DNA of 64,000 nucleotides from Mucilaginibacter phenanthrenivorans (GCF_024721155.1 NZ_JAHVAP010000008.1:186001-250000), one strand, 5' to 3'. Numbered from the stretch's first letter, positions 8,426-17,549 are shown. Numbers and translations are program-made. Notes: a model not told the origin generated them from the letters alone.

Positions 8426-9460
8426 ATGATTACGTTTACGAATTTTGGCCATGTTAACCATAAGGAAGTTTTGCTCTTTCAACTAAAAAACTCCTCAGGG
8501 GCAATGGTTGAGCTAACCAACTATGGTGCCGCCATTGTATCCGTAAAGGTGCCTGGCACGGATGGAGAAATGGCTCATGTAGTTGCAGGGTTCAATAACC
8601 TGCAGGCGTATCTTGATGACAAATGCTACATTGGATCGACTATTGGGAGATTTGCCAACCGCATAGCTAATTCAACTTTTAGCTTGGAGGGTAAGCAATA
8701 CTTATTAGAAACCAACGACAATGCAAACAGCAACCACGGTGGCAGCAGCGGCTACAATTATCAGGTGTTTGACTATAGAATGGAGCATGAAAGGGTATTG
8801 TTTACCCTCAATAGCCCGGACGGCGATGGAGGGTACCAGGGCAACCTCGAACTAACGGTTTGTTATGAATGGACAGCAGAGAACCAGCTTAAAATCAATT
8901 ATCTTGCAACAACCGACCAATTAACCATAGCCAATTTTACCAATCATGCTTATTTCAACCTGTCGGGAGAAGGGGATGACATTACCGGCCACCGGTTGAG
9001 TATTTATGCAGATAAGGTGCTGGAAACAGACAATGAATATATCCCAAACGGGGAAATAATCGCGGCTGGAAAGAAAGCTCTTTCGGGAGATAAACTTGGG
9101 GATAAGATTAGTATAAACGATGGCATGGGGTTCAACGATTATTATATCCTCGGTAACGTATCTAAAAACATAAAATTGGCTGCTGTTTTGGATCACGAAG
9201 CTTCGGGCAGGAGGCTAAATGTTTTTACTACCTATCCGGGTTTAATGTTTTATACGGGAGATTACTTAAACAGTACAGCCCCCGGACATCTGTCAAAACC
9301 ATATAAACCGTTTGATGGATTATGCCTGGAATGCCAGTTTTACCCTGATGCACCAAATCACAGTGGTTTTCCATCAACAGCGCTAAAGCCGGGTGAACAA
9401 TATAAGGAAGAAATAATTTACGAATTTACTTTAATACATGAGCCAACTATCAACCTTTAA
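8426..9460 (+). CDS. galM: Aldose 1-epimerase (galactose mutarotase)
   Basis: A 344-residue cytoplasmic enzyme interconverting alpha and beta anomers of free aldoses such as glucose, galactose or xylose. Family motifs are all present: GRFANRI (substrate pocket), NHGG, NHAYFNLSG containing the catalytic acid His, and LECQFYPDAPNHSGFP containing the catalytic base Glu. There is no signal peptide, unlike many Bacteroidota homologues. The last 23 bases overlap the start of the sugar transporter gene, which implies translational coupling: the sugar is imported and then mutarotated. Confidence 0.93.
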   Translation: MITFTNFGHVNHKEVLLFQLKNSSGAMVELTNYGAAIVSVKVPGTDGEMAHVVAGFNNLQAYLDDKCYIGSTIGRFANRIANSTFSLEGKQYLLETNDNANSNHGGSSGYNYQVFDYRMEHERVLFTLNSPDGDGGYQGNLELTVCYEWTAENQLKINYLATTDQLTIANFTNHAYFNLSGEGDDITGHRLSIYADKVLETDNEYIPNGEIIAAGKKALSGDKLGDKISINDGMGFNDYYILGNVSKNIKLAAVLDHEASGRRLNVFTTYPGLMFYTGDYLNSTAPGHLSKPYKPFDGLCLECQFYPDAPNHSGFPSTALKPGEQYKEEIIYEFTLIHEPTINL

Positions 9461-10784
9461 CAGCCGCTACATTATCGGAATCTCGTTTATCTCGGCGCTG
9501 GGCGGCTACCTGTTCGGGTTTGATTTTGCGGTGATCTCAGGAGCGCTTCCGTTTTTGAAAATACAATTCGCAATAAACTCGTGGTGGGCGGAAGGCGGCC
9601 TAACCGGCTCATTGGCTTTAGGTTGTATAGTTGGCTGCCTGCTTGCAGGCCGGATCGCGGATAGATACGGACGGAAACCCGGATTGATGATAGCTGCTAT
9701 TATCTTCGCTCTGTCTTCGATAGCTATTGCGTTCGCTAAGGTATTAACTTACTTTGTAATTATGCGTTTTGCAGCCGGGATCGGCGTGGGGATGGCCTCC
9801 ATGCTTTGCCCAATGTATATCGCTGAAGTGTCTCCAGCATCGGTGAGAGGTCGTAATGTAGCCATCAATCAGCTAACAGTTGTTATTGGCATTCTAATAA
9901 CTAACCTGGTTAATTATTTTCTGGCAGATAAAGGTGTTGACGCATGGCGTTGGATGTTTGGACTTGGTGTTATTCCCTCTACTATATTTTTAATTGGCGT
10001 GTTGTGGCTTCCTGAAAGCCCCAGATGGCTGGTAAAAGCCGGGAAAATAGACCAGGCAAAATTGGTTTTAAATAAAATAGGATCGGAAATGTTTGTAAAA
10101 CAAACCTTTACCGCTATCGAACAATCAATGGCAGGTACGGAAAAACAATCGTATAAAGCCGTTTTTGAAAAGAGCGTACGACCAGCGGTAATTGTTGGTA
10201 TAACATTGGCAGTATTCCAACAGTTTTGTGGTATAAACGTTGTGTTTAATTATACGTCAACCATATTTCAATCTATAGGAGCTAATCTTAACAAACAATT
10301 ATTTGAAACAGTTGCCATTGGTGCGGTGAACTTGATATTTACCTTGCTGGCAATGTGGCAGGTAGATAAACTTGGCCGCAGGCCGTTGATGCTTGGGGGA
10401 TCAATTGGCCTGTCGTTAATTTATATAATATTAGCATTCTTACTGCAAAACCATTCATCAACCGGCTTAGTATCTATCTCTGTTTTATTGGCGATCAGTA
10501 TCTATTCTATGTCGCTTGCTCCGGTTACCTGGGTTCTTATTGCAGAGATATTCCCCAATAAGATTCGTGGTCTGGCATCGTCGGTAGCAATAGTTTCTTT
10601 GTGGGGAGCTTATTTTATATTAGTATTTACATTTCCCTTATTGGCGAAAACATTAGGAACCTACGGGACATTTTACGTTTACGCAGGCATCTGCTTTTTG
10701 GGCTTCCTGTTTATTAAATACAAGGTCAAGGAAACAAAAGGGCAAACATTGGAAGAACTGGAACAACACTTTGCAGGGCATTAA
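9438..10784 (+). CDS. MFS sugar porter (sugar/H+ symporter, XylE/GLUT type)
   Basis: A 448-residue inner-membrane transporter with 12 predicted helices. Sugar-porter signatures are clear: GGYLFGFDFAVISGALPFL in helix 1, GRIADRYGRKPG in loop 2-3, PESPRWL after helix 6, QQFCGINVVFNY in helix 7, DKLGRRPLM in loop 8-9, and the C-terminal KGQTLEELE. This resembles XylE/AraE/GalP proton symporters; the exact sugar (xylose, arabinose, galactose or glucose) cannot be fixed by eye. The start ATG lies within galM. It belongs to the operon galM-transporter-DUF5107, probably controlled by the divergent AraC regulator. Confidence 0.93.
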   Translation: MSQLSTFNSRYIIGISFISALGGYLFGFDFAVISGALPFLKIQFAINSWWAEGGLTGSLALGCIVGCLLAGRIADRYGRKPGLMIAAIIFALSSIAIAFAKVLTYFVIMRFAAGIGVGMASMLCPMYIAEVSPASVRGRNVAINQLTVVIGILITNLVNYFLADKGVDAWRWMFGLGVIPSTIFLIGVLWLPESPRWLVKAGKIDQAKLVLNKIGSEMFVKQTFTAIEQSMAGTEKQSYKAVFEKSVRPAVIVGITLAVFQQFCGINVVFNYTSTIFQSIGANLNKQLFETVAIGAVNLIFTLLAMWQVDKLGRRPLMLGGSIGLSLIYIILAFLLQNHSSTGLVSISVLLAISIYSMSLAPVTWVLIAEIFPNKIRGLASSVAIVSLWGAYFILVFTFPLLAKTLGTYGTFYVYAGICFLGFLFIKYKVKETKGQTLEELEQHFAGH

Positions 10785-10819
10785 ATTTTAACAGGAATAT
10801 TTTATTAAATTATACATAA

Positions 10820-13800
10820 ATGAATAGTTCAACGGTATCGGTTTGGGAAGAGAAGGTAGTTATACCGACTTACGGTATTGGTAAGCCCGATAAGAACCCA
10901 ATGTTTTTTGAAAAACGTGTTTACCAGGGCAGCAGTGGTGTTGTGTACCCTAACCCGGTTATTGAAAAGATAGAAGACGAAAAAACAGATAAAGAGTATA
11001 TTGGCCTGTTCCTTGAGAATAAATACCTGAAGGTAATGATCCTGCCTGAGCTTGGCGGCCGTATCCAGATGGCTTTTGACAAGGTGAAGCAAAGGCACTT
11101 CGTTTATTATAACCAGGTAATTAAACCCGCATTGGTGGGTCTTACAGGTCCGTGGATCTCTGGTGGGATAGAATTTAATTGGCCGCAGCACCACCGCCCC
11201 AGCACCTTTGAGCCAGTTGATTATACTTTATCTGAAAATGCTGATGGCAGCAAAACCGTTTGGGTTAACGAGGTGGAGCGCATGTTTCATACCAAGGGCA
11301 TGGCCGGCTTTACCCTGCACCCGGATAGGGCCTATATTGAGATCAGCGCTAAATTATATAACAGATCGGCTCTGCCGCAGACCTTTTTATGGTGGGCCAA
11401 CCCGGCTGTTAAGGTAAATGATCATTACCAATCGGTATTTCCGCCCGACGTGAACGCGGTTTTTGATCATGGCAAGCGTGATGTATCTGATTTTCCGATT
11501 GCCACCGGCACTTATTATAAGGTGGATTATTCACCGGGTACGGATATTTCGATGTACAAAAATATCCCGGTGCCAACATCATACATGGCCATTAATTCTG
11601 ATTACGATTTTGTGGGTGGATACGAGCATGATAGTAAGGCTGGTCTATTACACGTTGCCGATCACCATGTATCGCCCGGCAAAAAACAATGGACCTGGGG
11701 CCACAGCGATTTCGGCCAGGCCTGGGACAGAAACCTTACTGACGAGGATGGTCCATATATCGAACTGATGACGGGCGTGTTTACAGATAATCAACCCGAT
11801 TTTAGCTGGCTGATGCCTTACGAGGAAAAATCATTTACCCAATATTTTATGCCTTACCAGGAACTGGGTATGGTAAAGAATGCCAGTAAGGATTTGCTGC
11901 TGGCGGCTGACAAAGCGGAGGATAAACTGACAGTAAAAATATATGCGACATCTGTTCATGATGATATTAAAGTAATAATCACCCTAAAAAAACAGGTAGT
12001 ATTTGAAGCTGCAATAGCCGTTTCGCCGGAGTTTATTTTCACCAGGGAGATAACCATCGACGCAAATTTTGATGAAAACGATCTTTTAATACGAATAGTA
12101 GCCGCTAATGACCGGGAACTGCTTCGGTATGAACCGGCAGGTAATCGTAAAAATGAATTGCCAAGCGCAGCAAAACCGGCGTTGCCGCCAAAGGAAGTTG
12201 CAAGCACCGAACAGTTGTTTTTAACCGGGCAGCATTTGGAACAATATCGCCATGCTACTTATAACCCTGTCGATTATTATGAAGAAGCTTTGCTGCGCGA
12301 TCCATCGGATGCGAGAAATAACAATGCCATGGGCAAATGGCTGTTAAGGAAAGGGCAATTTGCAAAGGCTGAAGCTTACCTCAGGAAGGCAATTGAAACT
12401 ATAACTCAACGTAATCCAAATCCATATGATAGCGAACCTTATTATAACCTTGGTTTATGTTTAAGTCTTCTTGAACGCGACGACGAGGCCTACGAAGCCT
12501 TTTATAAAGCCACCTGGAGCAACGCCTGGAAGGATGCAGGCTATTTTTCTGTTGCGTTGATCGACACAAAAAGAGAACACTATGAAAAGGCTTTGGAACA
12601 CATCGAACTTTCATTAGACAGAAACCGGAACAATAGTAAGGCATATATAATAAAGGCCGCCGCCTATAGGAAACTAATGCTGACTGATAGCGCCCTGCAA
12701 ACAGCTAATGAAGCATTAAAATTTGACCGGTTTAACCTGGGCGCACTATTTGAAAAGGCACTGACCTACAAAGCGAATAAACAATACGATAAAGCCAATA
12801 AGCTGGTAGACGAATTACTGACGATCTCGCGCAATGACGAACGGAACCTGGTTGAATACGCCCTGGACTATGCCGCTGCCGGGTTATACGAAGAGGCGGG
12901 TCAATTATTAGCATATGCCGTAAACGAAACGGGAACCAACCCAATGACGTTTTACACGCTGGGCTGGATCAGTCATCAATTGGGCGACCTGGAAAAAGCA
13001 ACAGAATGGTTTAATAAAGCAGCGGCTGCTGATCCTTATTTATGCTTTCCAAACCGCTTGATTGAAATTAATATCCTAAAACTGGCAATTACTGTAAATC
13101 CATCCGATTCAAAAGCGCCATATTACCTTGGCAATTTGTTTTATGATAAACGTCAATATACCGATGCCATCGAATATTGGGAAGCGTCGGCAAAGTTGGA
13201 TAACAAATTTCCAACCGTTCACCGCAATTTGGGAATAGCTTATTTTAACAAACAAAATGATCCGCAAAAGGCTTTACGCAACTTTGAAAAGGCATTTTCG
13301 TTTGACCCCACTGATGCACGGGTACTAATGGAATTGGATCAGCTTTACAAAAGATTGAACCGCGTCCCGGCACAGCGCTTGAGGTTCCTGGAGGATTATT
13401 TGTCCTTAACAGAACAGCGTGACGATATTTACCTGGAACGCCTTAGCCTTTATAATTTTGCAGGGGATTATAAAACAGCGCTGGGATTGATTGAAGCAAG
13501 GCTATTCCACCCATGGGAGGGTGGCGAAGGTAAAGTAAGCTACCAATACCTGCTAAGTCTTGTCGAACTGGCAAAAAATCACATCAAACACAAAGAATTT
13601 CAAAGGGCTATTGACTATTTGCAAAGGGCTCAAACTTATCCTCATAATTTAGGTGAAGGTAAATTGTACGGGGTACAGGAAAATGATATTCATTATTGGC
13701 TGGGATGTGCTTATAGCGGCCTAAATGAACAGGTTACTGCAAATGAGTATTTTACCAAGGCCACTATGGGGCTGAGCGAACCGTCAGCCGCGATATTTTA

Positions 13801-14158
13801 TAATGATCAACAGCCGGATAAGATCTTTTACCAGGGCCTTGCGCACAAGCAATTGGGCAATAATGACTTAGCAGATGTAATTTTTAACAGGCTGGTTGAA
13901 TATGGAGCGGCACATGCTAATGACGAGGTTAAGCTTGATTATTTTGCTGTATCGCTGCCAAACCTATTGATATTTGATGATGACCTGAATTTACGGAACC
14001 GAATCCATGCTTACTTTATCCAGGGGTTAGGTCACCTCGGCCTTGAAAATTACAGCGAGGCAAGCGACTTGTTTAGCAAAGTGCTTGAATTAGATGCAGC
14101 TCATTCCGGCGCCAAATTACACCTCAACCTTGTGAGGAAAAAGCAGGAAAAAGTATAA
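10820..14158 (+). CDS. DUF5107 domain protein with C-terminal TPR array
   Basis: A 1112-residue protein without signal peptide or membrane segment, so cytoplasmic. Residues about 45-350 form the DUF5107 domain, a galactose-mutarotase-like beta-sandwich (KVMILPELGGRIQMAFDK, TGPWISGGIEFNWPQHHRPS). Residues about 480-1105 consist of tetratricopeptide repeats, seen as recurring A-x-x-Y/F...A motifs such as AEAYLRKAIE, ATEWFNKAAAADP and ALRNFEKAFSFDP. It follows the sugar symporter gene after 35 bases and is co-directional with it, which suggests a role in handling or sensing the imported sugar. The biochemical function of DUF5107 proteins is not established; carbohydrate binding with TPR-mediated protein contacts is an inference. 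Confidence 0.85.
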   Translation: MNSSTVSVWEEKVVIPTYGIGKPDKNPMFFEKRVYQGSSGVVYPNPVIEKIEDEKTDKEYIGLFLENKYLKVMILPELGGRIQMAFDKVKQRHFVYYNQVIKPALVGLTGPWISGGIEFNWPQHHRPSTFEPVDYTLSENADGSKTVWVNEVERMFHTKGMAGFTLHPDRAYIEISAKLYNRSALPQTFLWWANPAVKVNDHYQSVFPPDVNAVFDHGKRDVSDFPIATGTYYKVDYSPGTDISMYKNIPVPTSYMAINSDYDFVGGYEHDSKAGLLHVADHHVSPGKKQWTWGHSDFGQAWDRNLTDEDGPYIELMTGVFTDNQPDFSWLMPYEEKSFTQYFMPYQELGMVKNASKDLLLAADKAEDKLTVKIYATSVHDDIKVIITLKKQVVFEAAIAVSPEFIFTREITIDANFDENDLLIRIVAANDRELLRYEPAGNRKNELPSAAKPALPPKEVASTEQLFLTGQHLEQYRHATYNPVDYYEEALLRDPSDARNNNAMGKWLLRKGQFAKAEAYLRKAIETITQRNPNPYDSEPYYNLGLCLSLLERDDEAYEAFYKATWSNAWKDAGYFSVALIDTKREHYEKALEHIELSLDRNRNNSKAYIIKAAAYRKLMLTDSALQTANEALKFDRFNLGALFEKALTYKANKQYDKANKLVDELLTISRNDERNLVEYALDYAAAGLYEEAGQLLAYAVNETGTNPMTFYTLGWISHQLGDLEKATEWFNKAAAADPYLCFPNRLIEINILKLAITVNPSDSKAPYYLGNLFYDKRQYTDAIEYWEASAKLDNKFPTVHRNLGIAYFNKQNDPQKALRNFEKAFSFDPTDARVLMELDQLYKRLNRVPAQRLRFLEDYLSLTEQRDDIYLERLSLYNFAGDYKTALGLIEARLFHPWEGGEGKVSYQYLLSLVELAKNHIKHKEFQRAIDYLQRAQTYPHNLGEGKLYGVQENDIHYWLGCAYSGLNEQVTANEYFTKATMGLSEPSAAIFYNDQQPDKIFYQGLAHKQLGNNDLADVIFNRLVEYGAAHANDEVKLDYFAVSLPNLLIFDDDLNLRNRIHAYFIQGLGHLGLENYSEASDLFSKVLELDAAHSGAKLHLNLVRKKQEKV

Positions 14159-14170
14159 TAAATAAATTAG

Positions 14171-14196
14171 GCAGCTTGTAAGGTTTTACAGGCTGC
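14171..14196. terminator. Hairpin between convergent genes, overlapping a stop codon
   Basis: An 11-bp inverted repeat (14171-14181 and 14186-14196) with one G-T wobble and a 4-base loop. It lies in the 27-base gap between the DUF5107 gene and the convergent LiaF-like gene and includes the latter's stop codon. No strong T-run follows on either side, so it is a modest bidirectional terminator at best. Confidence 0.45.
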
Positions 14197-14560
14197 TTAA
14201 CACTTCAACAACTCCGAAAAACGAGGTGCCTCTTAATACCAGGATCTTTTTTGAGTCATAGGTATTCATAACGTTTAACCGCTTGTCTTCAACTGTGGCG
14301 AAAACCTGTGTGGTGTCGCTTTCAATCCACCAGTCACCGGGTACAGCAATTTTTACTTCGCCAAAGCACTGGGAAATATCCAGTACCGCTACACCAGCAA
14401 TATCTGCATTGGTGAAATCCAGCTCGGTAGCACCAAATATGTTGCTGACCCTGCCGCCTCTGAAGTCTTTTGAAATAATTGTTTTTTTGATACCGCCGAA
14501 AATGGTAGTCGTATTTATGTAATCGTCGTTGGTGAAAATAAATGCTGCCTGGTTGTTCAT
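14186..14560 (-). CDS. LiaF-like cell-envelope stress domain protein
   Basis: A 124-residue protein with no signal peptide or membrane helix. The sequence FGGIKKTIISKDFRGGRVSN followed by FGATELDFTNADI and FGEVKIAVPGDWWIES matches the LiaF C-terminal / DUF2154 right-handed beta pattern (repeated FGG..K and FG...LDL units), a domain found in membrane stress regulators. Here the domain stands alone and would be cytoplasmic, a common arrangement in Bacteroidota; partner and role are unknown. It is a single gene with a good promoter at 14586-14616. Confidence 0.72.
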   Translation of the reverse strand: MNNQAAFIFTNDDYINTTTIFGGIKKTIISKDFRGGRVSNIFGATELDFTNADIAGVAVLDISQCFGEVKIAVPGDWWIESDTTQVFATVEDKRLNVMNTYDSKKILVLRGTSFFGVVEVLSSL

Positions 14561-14585
14561 GATGTTTGATTTTTTAATTGTTGAT

Positions 14586-14616
14586 CAAAACTAAGCGATG
14601 AGCCTTGCGATGCGAA
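14586..14616 (-). promoter_or_regulatory. Bacteroidota-type promoter for the LiaF-like gene, with a TTGATCAA palindrome
   Basis: On the minus strand TAGTTTTG (14586-14593) is a perfect TAnnTTTG -7 element. TTCG (14613-14616), one mismatch from TTTG, lies 19 bases upstream, the usual spacing. The palindrome TTGATCAA (14581-14588) overlaps the downstream edge of the -7 element and could be an operator. Confidence 0.5.
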
Positions 14617-14872
14617 GCCAAACCTTGTGGGTGATAACAAGATGTCGGTAAATAAGAGGATTAGATCGGTAAAAGCCTGTTTCCCTCAATTTCACCGGTC
14701 ACCTGTGCCCTGCATTTACTATTAATTATCACTATCCTAACATAAGTAACATGATAAGATAATAATTTGATAATCTGAATTTTTCGGCAACTACACCGCA
14801 CATCTATTTCTTTGAGTAGTAATCACTTGTGTCACAATTAACAAATTATCCCCTAAAAAAAGCTGAAAGATT
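14617..14872. other. Divergent intergenic region before the phosphate transporter
   Basis: The rest of the 312-base gap between the LiaF-like gene and the PiT gene. It should contain the PiT promoter, but no TAnnTTTG with a matching -33 element was found. No ORF or repeat of note. Confidence 0.4.
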
Positions 14873-16300
14873 ATGCTCAACGTATTAAGTGCAATCACCC
14901 TCCCTTTTATTGGTGAAGTTAGTTTAAGCGCTTCATTAACTATTGTTTTTTGTATTTGCCTGCTGGCTGTTGTCGGGTTCGAATTTGTAAACGGGTTTCA
15001 TGACACCGCCAACGCTGTTGCTACGGTTATTTATACCAAAGCGTTGAAACCGGTGTATGCCATTCCATGGTCAGGCTTTTTTAACTTCCTGGGCGTTTTT
15101 TTAGGCGGTGTGGCAGTAGCTATGGGCATTCTGAAACTGCTTCCTTTGGATGACCTGATGAAGCTACCCGTCGCAGTTGGCGCCTGTATGGTGCTGGCCG
15201 TATTGTTGGCCTCAATTGTATGGAACCTGGGCACCTGGTATTTGGGTATTCCATGTTCAAGCTCACACACGCTTATCGGTGCTATGATAGGTGCAAGTAT
15301 TGCATTTACCTGGTACTACGGCGGTGTCGGTGTTAACTGGGACAAAGCAAAGGAAATCGGATTGTCGTTAATACTTTCGCCGCTAATTGGTTTTGGTGCA
15401 GCTGCATTGCTGATGTATTTCTTAAAACATGTGGTTAAGTCAAAAGCATTGTTCCATATCCCGCAGGGTGAAAACGATACGCCGCCGATACTTGTACGCA
15501 TCCTGCTGATCATCACCTGTACGCTGGTAAGTTTTTTCCACGGCAGTAACGATGGGCAAAAGGGCGTAGGTTTATTGATGCTGATCCTTATCGCATTTGT
15601 ACCTGTTAAGTTCGCCGTTAATCATTCTATTTCAAATGATAAGATCCTGCTTTCATTGAATAAGACAGAGCAGGTGATCACAAGAAATGTTGCTTCTGCA
15701 GCAGATGCTGCTCATGGATTATTGATTCATTTAGATTCTGCAGTTACACAAACAAAGGTGCAACTGGTTAGTAAAAATCCTGCCGACACAGCCAAGACCT
15801 ATAAATTCCGTAAGGAAGTAAAGAGCGTTGTTAAAGGTATTGACGCTGTGTTAGCTGATAAAAATGGTAAATTTACCAAAGAAGATGTAGCTGTACTTAA
15901 ATCGGCATCGAAAGATTTAAACGGGCTTACAGATTTTGCCCCAATCTGGGTTATCGCAACCATATCCATCTCACTGGGTATCGGCACCATGGTAGGCTGG
16001 AAACGCATTGTGGTGACCATAGGGGAGAAGATAGGTAACGAGCACCTTAACTATGCACAGGGAGCAACTTCCGAGATTATCGCAGCCTCAACTATTGGGT
16101 TAAGTACAGCGTTCGGGTTACCGGTAAGTACCACGCACGTACTATCAAGCGGTATAGCCGGTTCTATGATGGCTTCGGGCGGCGCAGGTAACCTCAATAG
16201 CAAAACCTTGAAAAATATAGCTTTGGCGTGGGTTTTAACATTGCCGGTAGCCATAATTTTATCGTTGCTACTATTTATGTTCTTCCATTTGTTTATTTAA
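14873..16300 (+). CDS. pit: PiT family inorganic phosphate transporter
   Basis: A 475-residue inner-membrane protein importing phosphate, or metal-phosphate complexes, with protons or Na+. The PiT inverted-repeat signatures are present: GFEFVNGFHDTANAVATVIY near the N-terminus and FFHGSNDGQKGVG in the middle, plus the paired CSSSHTLIGAMIG and PVSTTHVLSSGI motifs. About ten membrane helices are visible. A hydrophilic insert of roughly 105 residues (about 250-355) sits between the two halves and is Lys/Asp-rich, as in the longer Bacteroidota forms. The next gene, a universal stress protein, starts 38 bases downstream and is probably co-transcribed. Confidence 0.93.
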   Translation: MLNVLSAITLPFIGEVSLSASLTIVFCICLLAVVGFEFVNGFHDTANAVATVIYTKALKPVYAIPWSGFFNFLGVFLGGVAVAMGILKLLPLDDLMKLPVAVGACMVLAVLLASIVWNLGTWYLGIPCSSSHTLIGAMIGASIAFTWYYGGVGVNWDKAKEIGLSLILSPLIGFGAAALLMYFLKHVVKSKALFHIPQGENDTPPILVRILLIITCTLVSFFHGSNDGQKGVGLLMLILIAFVPVKFAVNHSISNDKILLSLNKTEQVITRNVASAADAAHGLLIHLDSAVTQTKVQLVSKNPADTAKTYKFRKEVKSVVKGIDAVLADKNGKFTKEDVAVLKSASKDLNGLTDFAPIWVIATISISLGIGTMVGWKRIVVTIGEKIGNEHLNYAQGATSEIIAASTIGLSTAFGLPVSTTHVLSSGIAGSMMASGGAGNLNSKTLKNIALAWVLTLPVAIILSLLLFMFFHLFI

Positions 16301-16338
16301 AATGTAACCGGTAATACCTAACTTAACAAATCAAAAAA

Positions 16339-17160
16339 ATGAAACAGATACTTGTTGCAACAGATTTTTCAAACAGCGCGGCCAACGCAATGGAATATGC
16401 TATGGCACTGGCTAAAACATTAAACATGGAAGTATGTGCCATAAACGCCATTCCATCGATGGAAGGTGTGGGCAATAACATATACAATGCTATTTTTATT
16501 GAAGACTATCATAATAATAAACGCCAGGCTTTAAAGGAGTGGGCAAATAACTATACTTCGAAGGATGAATACAGCAACGTGCCGGTAACAACTACCTGCA
16601 ATGTTGGGTCGTTAAAAAGCGTGATCAGCGAATATATTAACCAGCACCATGTGGAATTACTGGTGATGGGCCTTACAGGGTCAACGGGTATTACCGGAAT
16701 TGTGGGCAGTAATGCCAGTATGATGGTTGAGGCAGTAAAAATCCCAACACTCATTATCCCGCTTGAAAGTAAATTTTCGAAGGCTCCGGTTATCACACTG
16801 GCTACCGATTACGAAACAAGGCTCTCGGCCGATGACGTAAATGCGTTGAATGAAATGGTGCTTGCCTTCGGATCGGATAAAATGAAGATATTATACGTTG
16901 CCGAAAGCGCTGCAAAAAAGAACATAGAAACGGAGGAAAGTAAACTCCAGGAACTGATCAAAAATGCGCAGCTTGAGTTCAACTATATCACAAATAGCAG
17001 TACTTTAAGTGGAATTTTGAGCTTTATTGAGGCTAATGAAACTGATATACTTTGCCTGGTGAAACATCACCATAATATTGTATATCGATTATTCAACAGG
17101 AGTACCATAAACCAGGTAATGAATAAGTCGGTAAAAGCCATTTTGGTTTTACACGAATAG
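16339..17160 (+). CDS. Tandem-domain universal stress protein
   Basis: A 273-residue cytoplasmic protein with two Usp folds: residues 1-145 (KQILVATDFSNSAANAMEYA) and about 148-273 (APVITLATDYETRLSADDV). The first domain keeps a nucleotide-binding glycine pattern, LVMGLTGSTGITGIVGSNAS, consistent with ATP-binding Usp; the second domain has lost it (CLVKHHHNIVYRLFNRST), a division of labour also known from UspE-type proteins. It sits 38 bases after the phosphate transporter gene and before a strong terminator, so a two-gene operon is likely. A link to phosphate or energy stress is an inference from position. Confidence 0.9.
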   Translation: MKQILVATDFSNSAANAMEYAMALAKTLNMEVCAINAIPSMEGVGNNIYNAIFIEDYHNNKRQALKEWANNYTSKDEYSNVPVTTTCNVGSLKSVISEYINQHHVELLVMGLTGSTGITGIVGSNASMMVEAVKIPTLIIPLESKFSKAPVITLATDYETRLSADDVNALNEMVLAFGSDKMKILYVAESAAKKNIETEESKLQELIKNAQLEFNYITNSSTLSGILSFIEANETDILCLVKHHHNIVYRLFNRSTINQVMNKSVKAILVLHE

Positions 17161-17206
17161 ATTTTTGATACTTCTTATAAACTTAAATTTTAATATCCAT
17201 GTTTCG

Positions 17207-17232
17207 AAGCCGCCTGTTAAGGCGGCTTTTTG
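17207..17232 (+). terminator. Rho-independent terminator of the pit-usp operon
   Basis: The inverted repeat AAGCCGCC (17207-17214) / GGCGGCTT (17221-17228) with a TGTTAA loop is followed by T residues. It lies 46 bases after the universal stress protein stop codon. Confidence 0.88.
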
Positions 17233-17250
17233 TATATTAATGTGAGTTTG

Positions 17251-17392
17251 ATTTGAAAGTTTATGATTTGATTGCTGATTATCAGTTATTTAAGTCTTTG
17301 TGATCTTTGATAAAAAGTAAAATTTGAAAGTTTATGATTTGATTGCTGATTATCAGTTATTTAAGTCTTTGTGATCTTTGATAAAAAGTAAA
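17251..17392. repeat. Perfect 71-bp tandem duplication
   Basis: Bases 17251-17321 are repeated without any mismatch at 17322-17392. The unit begins ATTTGAAAG and ends AAAAAGTAAA, and each copy contains the palindrome CTGATTATCAG (17275-17285 and 17346-17356). Sequence identity means the duplication is recent or kept identical by slippage or conversion. It is non-coding on both strands. Confidence 0.95.
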
Positions 17393-17394
17393 GG

Positions 17395-17549
17395 TGCTGA
17401 TAATCAGCATGTTTCACAGCGTTCCAGGTGTTCCGCATTTAAAAATGGAACGCTTTGCCCGTATGCGCAGCCTGCTAAGGCGATACTATTTCACTACTAC
17501 AAATGTTAAAAACGCTATCCGCTTTAAAATAAAGCGGCTATTTGTAGTA
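17395..17549 (+). other. Cluster of inverted repeats upstream of the GH20-like gene
   Basis: Three consecutive palindromic elements fill this segment: TGCTGATAATCAGCA (17395-17409, a perfect 15-base palindrome about its centre); a 9-bp inverted repeat AGCGTTCCA/TGGAACGCT (17418-17426 and 17446-17454); and a two-tier hairpin (TACTACAAAT at 17495-17504 with ATTTGTAGTA at 17540-17549, enclosing CCGCTTTA/TAAAGCGG at 17519-17537). The last ends 36 bases before the ATG of the hydrolase gene and could act as an attenuator, an mRNA leader structure or a DNA operator. Function unknown. Confidence 0.6.

Noticed and set aside
10829..11194. A 121-codon antisense frame inside the DUF5107 gene
   Set aside because: It lies wholly opposite a well-supported domain-containing gene and its translation resembles no protein family.
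17251..17392. The two-copy 71-bp repeat as a short CRISPR array
   Set aside because: The copies are directly adjacent with no spacer, the unit is longer than CRISPR repeats, and no cas gene is nearby.
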